Assembly: GCA_026396335.1 (NCBI GenBank) | Contig: JAPLWZ010000164.1 | Location: forward strand, 1-7,396 | Length of the DNA: 7,396 nt | Origin: Microcaldota archaeon | GTDB lineage: Archaea; Micrarchaeota; Micrarchaeia; Anstonellales; Anstonellaceae | Reading direction: 5' to 3' | The notes under the pieces: model-generated | The model's database searches: none | Told to the model about the DNA's origin: nothing | The model's input: the letters and a program-made list of their open reading frames with translations, nothing else | Shown: in pieces, positions 5,826 through 7,396 of the stretch | Layout: every line of letters starts with the position of its first letter | How positions within the stretch are numbered: the stretch's first letter is position 1 | Translations under genes and position numbers: made by a program

Positions 5826-5877
5826 CTAAAAAATAAGGAAAGAAAATAAAAAACAAAAAAAAGTAAAAGAAAAAAGA
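5826..5877 (-). terminator. U-rich archaeal-type terminator downstream of hppA
   Basis: On the plus strand this is a chain of A runs (A6 at 5828, A4 at 5843, A6 at 5848, A8 at 5855, A4 at 5865, A6 at 5870). On the minus strand, where hppA ends at 5891, it reads as a series of T runs starting about 15 bases after the stop codon, the pattern known for archaeal intrinsic termination. There are no comparable T runs on the plus strand for the AlkD-like gene, so that transcript may run into hppA as antisense or end by another route. Confidence 0.75.
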
Positions 5878-5890
5878 AGATTAGTTCTAC

Positions 5891-7396
5891 TTAGATCGCG
5901 CCGAGCTGCTTGCCTGCGATTATTGCCGCGACAAGGAGCGACACGATGTTCAGCACCTTTATCATGGGGTTGAGCGCGGGGCCGGAGGTGTCCTTGAAGG
6001 GGTCGCCGACCGTGTCGCCGACAACTGCAGCCTTGTGCGCGTCAGAGCCCTTGCCGCCGTATGCGCCGGACTCGATATACTTTTTCGCGTTGTCCCATGC
6101 GCCGCCTGCGTTGCTCATGAAGATTGCCATGAGCTGCGAGACCAGTATTGCGCCTGCGAGGAAGCCGCCGAGCGCTTCAAGCCCGAGCGTGAAGCCCAGG
6201 ATGATTGGCGTTAGGATGACTATTGCCGCCGGCAGGAAGAGCGAGTCGATTGCCGCCTTGGTGGATATGTCCACGCATGCTGCGTAGTCAGGGTCCTTTG
6301 TTCCCTTCATAATCCGCGGGTCCTTGAACTGCCTGCGGACTTCTTCCACTACGAGATTAGCCGCGCGCCCCACTGCCTTCATCGTAAGAGATGAGAAGAT
6401 GAAGGGCACTGCGCCGCCGATCAGGAAACCTATGAACACCACTGGAAGGGCGATGTTGATGGATGAGAGGCCTGCCGATTCAAAGTAGGTGGAGAAGAGC
6501 GCCACTGCCGCTATTGCCGCGGAGGAAATGGCAAAGCCTTTTGTGACTGCTTTTGTGGTGTTGCCGACCGCATCGAGCTTGTCCATCCTCTTTCTGCCGA
6601 TTGAGGCAAGCCCGGACATTTCGCCGATCCCGTTTGCATTGTCTGAAATCGGGCCGAATGTGTCCATTGCCATGATCATTGCTGTTGTGGAGAGCATGCC
6701 TAATCCTACGAGCGCGATTCCGAAGTAGCCGAGCCCGAATCCATAGTAGCCCACGTAAATGCTGGCTGCCACAATAAGGATGCCAACTACTGCGGATTCC
6801 ATGCCAACACCCAATCCTGCAATGAGGTTGGTGCCTGCGCCGGATTTTGCCGCTGCCGCGATTTCGCGCACAGGCGAGTTGCGGGTTCCTGTGTAGTAGT
6901 CCGTTATCTGCATGATGAAGTGCGTTGCCACAAGGCCCGTGAGAAGTGCCATGAATGCCTGTGCGCTGCCGAATACCAGGTACGAAAGCACCAGGAAGAA
7001 CGCCGCCTGAAGGATTGTAGAAAAAGTGAATCCGCGCTTCATTGCGTCAAAGGGGTATTCGCTTTCCTTTTTCACCTTCACGCCCTTTGCGCTGATTAAG
7101 CCCAGTATCATTGCGCCGCCTGCCACTAGGAGCGGGAACATTGCGCCCATTATGCCAAATGACACAGCGCCAAGGATCATGGTTGCGATTATTGTGACTG
7201 TGTATGATTCGAATACGTCCGCGCCCATTCCAGCGCAGTCGCCCACGTTGTCACCAACGTTGTCCGCGATTGTTGCAGGGTTTCTCGGGTCATCCTCAGG
7301 AATTCCCTTTTCAACCTTGCCCACAAGGTCTGCGCCCACATCTGCCGCTTTTGTGAAGATGCCGCCGCCTACCCTCAGGACGCGTGCGAGACGGTT
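5891..7396 (-). CDS. hppA: Membrane-bound K+-independent H+-translocating pyrophosphatase (partial, 5' end outside window)
   Basis: This integral membrane pump couples pyrophosphate hydrolysis to ion export. The window holds the C-terminal 501 residues; the frame is open to the last base, and full proteins have about 670-750, so roughly the first quarter is missing. Numbering from the window edge: RVGGGIFTKAADVGADLVGK (8-27), IPEDDPRNPATIADNVGDNVGD (32-53), GADVFESY (58-65), DTFGPISDNANGIGEMSG (245-262), VGNTTKAVTKGFAISSA (277-293), SNAGGAWDNAKKYIE (428-442) and GKGSDAHKAAVVGDTVGDPFKDTSGP (448-473). These are the Asp/Lys-rich PPi-Mg2+ sites. Long hydrophobic helices separate them. NTTKAVT has Lys and Thr where K+-dependent enzymes have Ala and Gly/Ala, marking the K+-independent class, which pumps protons in characterised members. 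The GTG at 7339 is an internal Val codon, not a start. A U-rich terminator follows. Confidence 0.97.
   Translation of the reverse strand, partial: NRLARVLRVGGGIFTKAADVGADLVGKVEKGIPEDDPRNPATIADNVGDNVGDCAGMGADVFESYTVTIIATMILGAVSFGIMGAMFPLLVAGGAMILGLISAKGVKVKKESEYPFDAMKRGFTFSTILQAAFFLVLSYLVFGSAQAFMALLTGLVATHFIMQITDYYTGTRNSPVREIAAAAKSGAGTNLIAGLGVGMESAVVGILIVAASIYVGYYGFGLGYFGIALVGLGMLSTTAMIMAMDTFGPISDNANGIGEMSGLASIGRKRMDKLDAVGNTTKAVTKGFAISSAAIAAVALFSTYFESAGLSSINIALPVVFIGFLIGGAVPFIFSSLTMKAVGRAANLVVEEVRRQFKDPRIMKGTKDPDYAACVDISTKAAIDSLFLPAAIVILTPIILGFTLGLEALGGFLAGAILVSQLMAIFMSNAGGAWDNAKKYIESGAYGGKGSDAHKAAVVGDTVGDPFKDTSGPALNPMIKVLNIVSLLVAAIIAGKQLGAI

Noticed and set aside
5819..5885. Inverted repeat ACTAAT / ATTAGT flanking the A-rich tract
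   Set aside because: Only 6 bp with a 55-base spacer; expected by chance in A/T-rich sequence.
7337..7339. GTG as the start codon of the pyrophosphatase
   Set aside because: The frame stays open upstream to the window edge and encodes the conserved RVGGGIFTKAAD segment, so the GTG is an internal Val codon and the gene is simply cut by the window.
1..7396. tRNA or rRNA genes, CRISPR repeats, insertion sequences, att sites, toxin-antitoxin or defence genes
   Set aside because: Reading both strands I found no tRNA-like folds in the gaps, no regularly spaced repeats, no transposase or integrase motifs and no defence-type genes. All long ORFs are accounted for by housekeeping functions plus one unknown protein.

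Overview
The window reads as ordinary archaeal chromosome. The diagnostic genes are gatD and gatE, the archaea-only GatDE amidotransferase that makes Gln-tRNA(Gln), and a DRG-type GTPase with a C-terminal TGS domain. The promoters are archaeal too: TATA-like boxes sit 26-27 bases upstream of start codons that lack a usable Shine-Dalgarno, as expected for leaderless mRNAs. I cannot place the organism more finely. Base composition looks near-balanced and genes are tightly packed. A small-genome (DPANN-like) archaeon is possible but is only a guess.

Layout, left to right. (1) 1-189, +: the last 62 codons of a probable xylose-isomerase-like TIM-barrel sugar phosphate isomerase/epimerase. Its stop codon abuts the stop codon of gatE. 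(2) 190-3412, -: a gatD-gatE operon, with gatD transcribed first and 19 bases between the genes. (3) 3413-3464: a 52-bp divergent promoter with one palindromic TTTAAA exactly at its midpoint, 26.5 bp from both start codons. (4) 3465-4553, +: DRG GTPase. (5) 4554-4610: convergent gap with a T6 tract and a perfect 7-bp stem-loop. (6) 4611-5021, -: a 136-residue protein of no family I recognise. (7) 5022-5140: a second divergent promoter region, which also holds a possible 25-codon small ORF. (8) 5141-5818, +: an AlkD-like DNA alkylation repair protein. (9) 5819-5890: an A-rich tract on +, which is a U-rich terminator for the gene arriving from the right. (10) 5891-7396, -: the C-terminal three quarters of a membrane-bound proton-pumping pyrophosphatase, HppA, with the K+-independent signature; its 5' end lies outside the window.

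How the genes relate. GatD (asparaginase-like, ammonia supply) and GatE (Glu-tRNA(Gln) activation and amidation) form one complex and share one transcript. That transcript diverges from a ribosome-linked GTPase from a single symmetrical promoter, so translation functions may be co-controlled there. The pyrophosphatase, alkylation repair and unknown genes are separate transcription units. There is no mobile element, CRISPR array, rRNA or tRNA that I can see, and no gene-free stretch longer than about 120 bases.

I do not see an undescribed multi-gene system. The observations most worth checking are the Cys in place of the catalytic Thr in GatD, the exactly symmetrical single-TATA divergent promoter, and the unassigned 136-residue protein.
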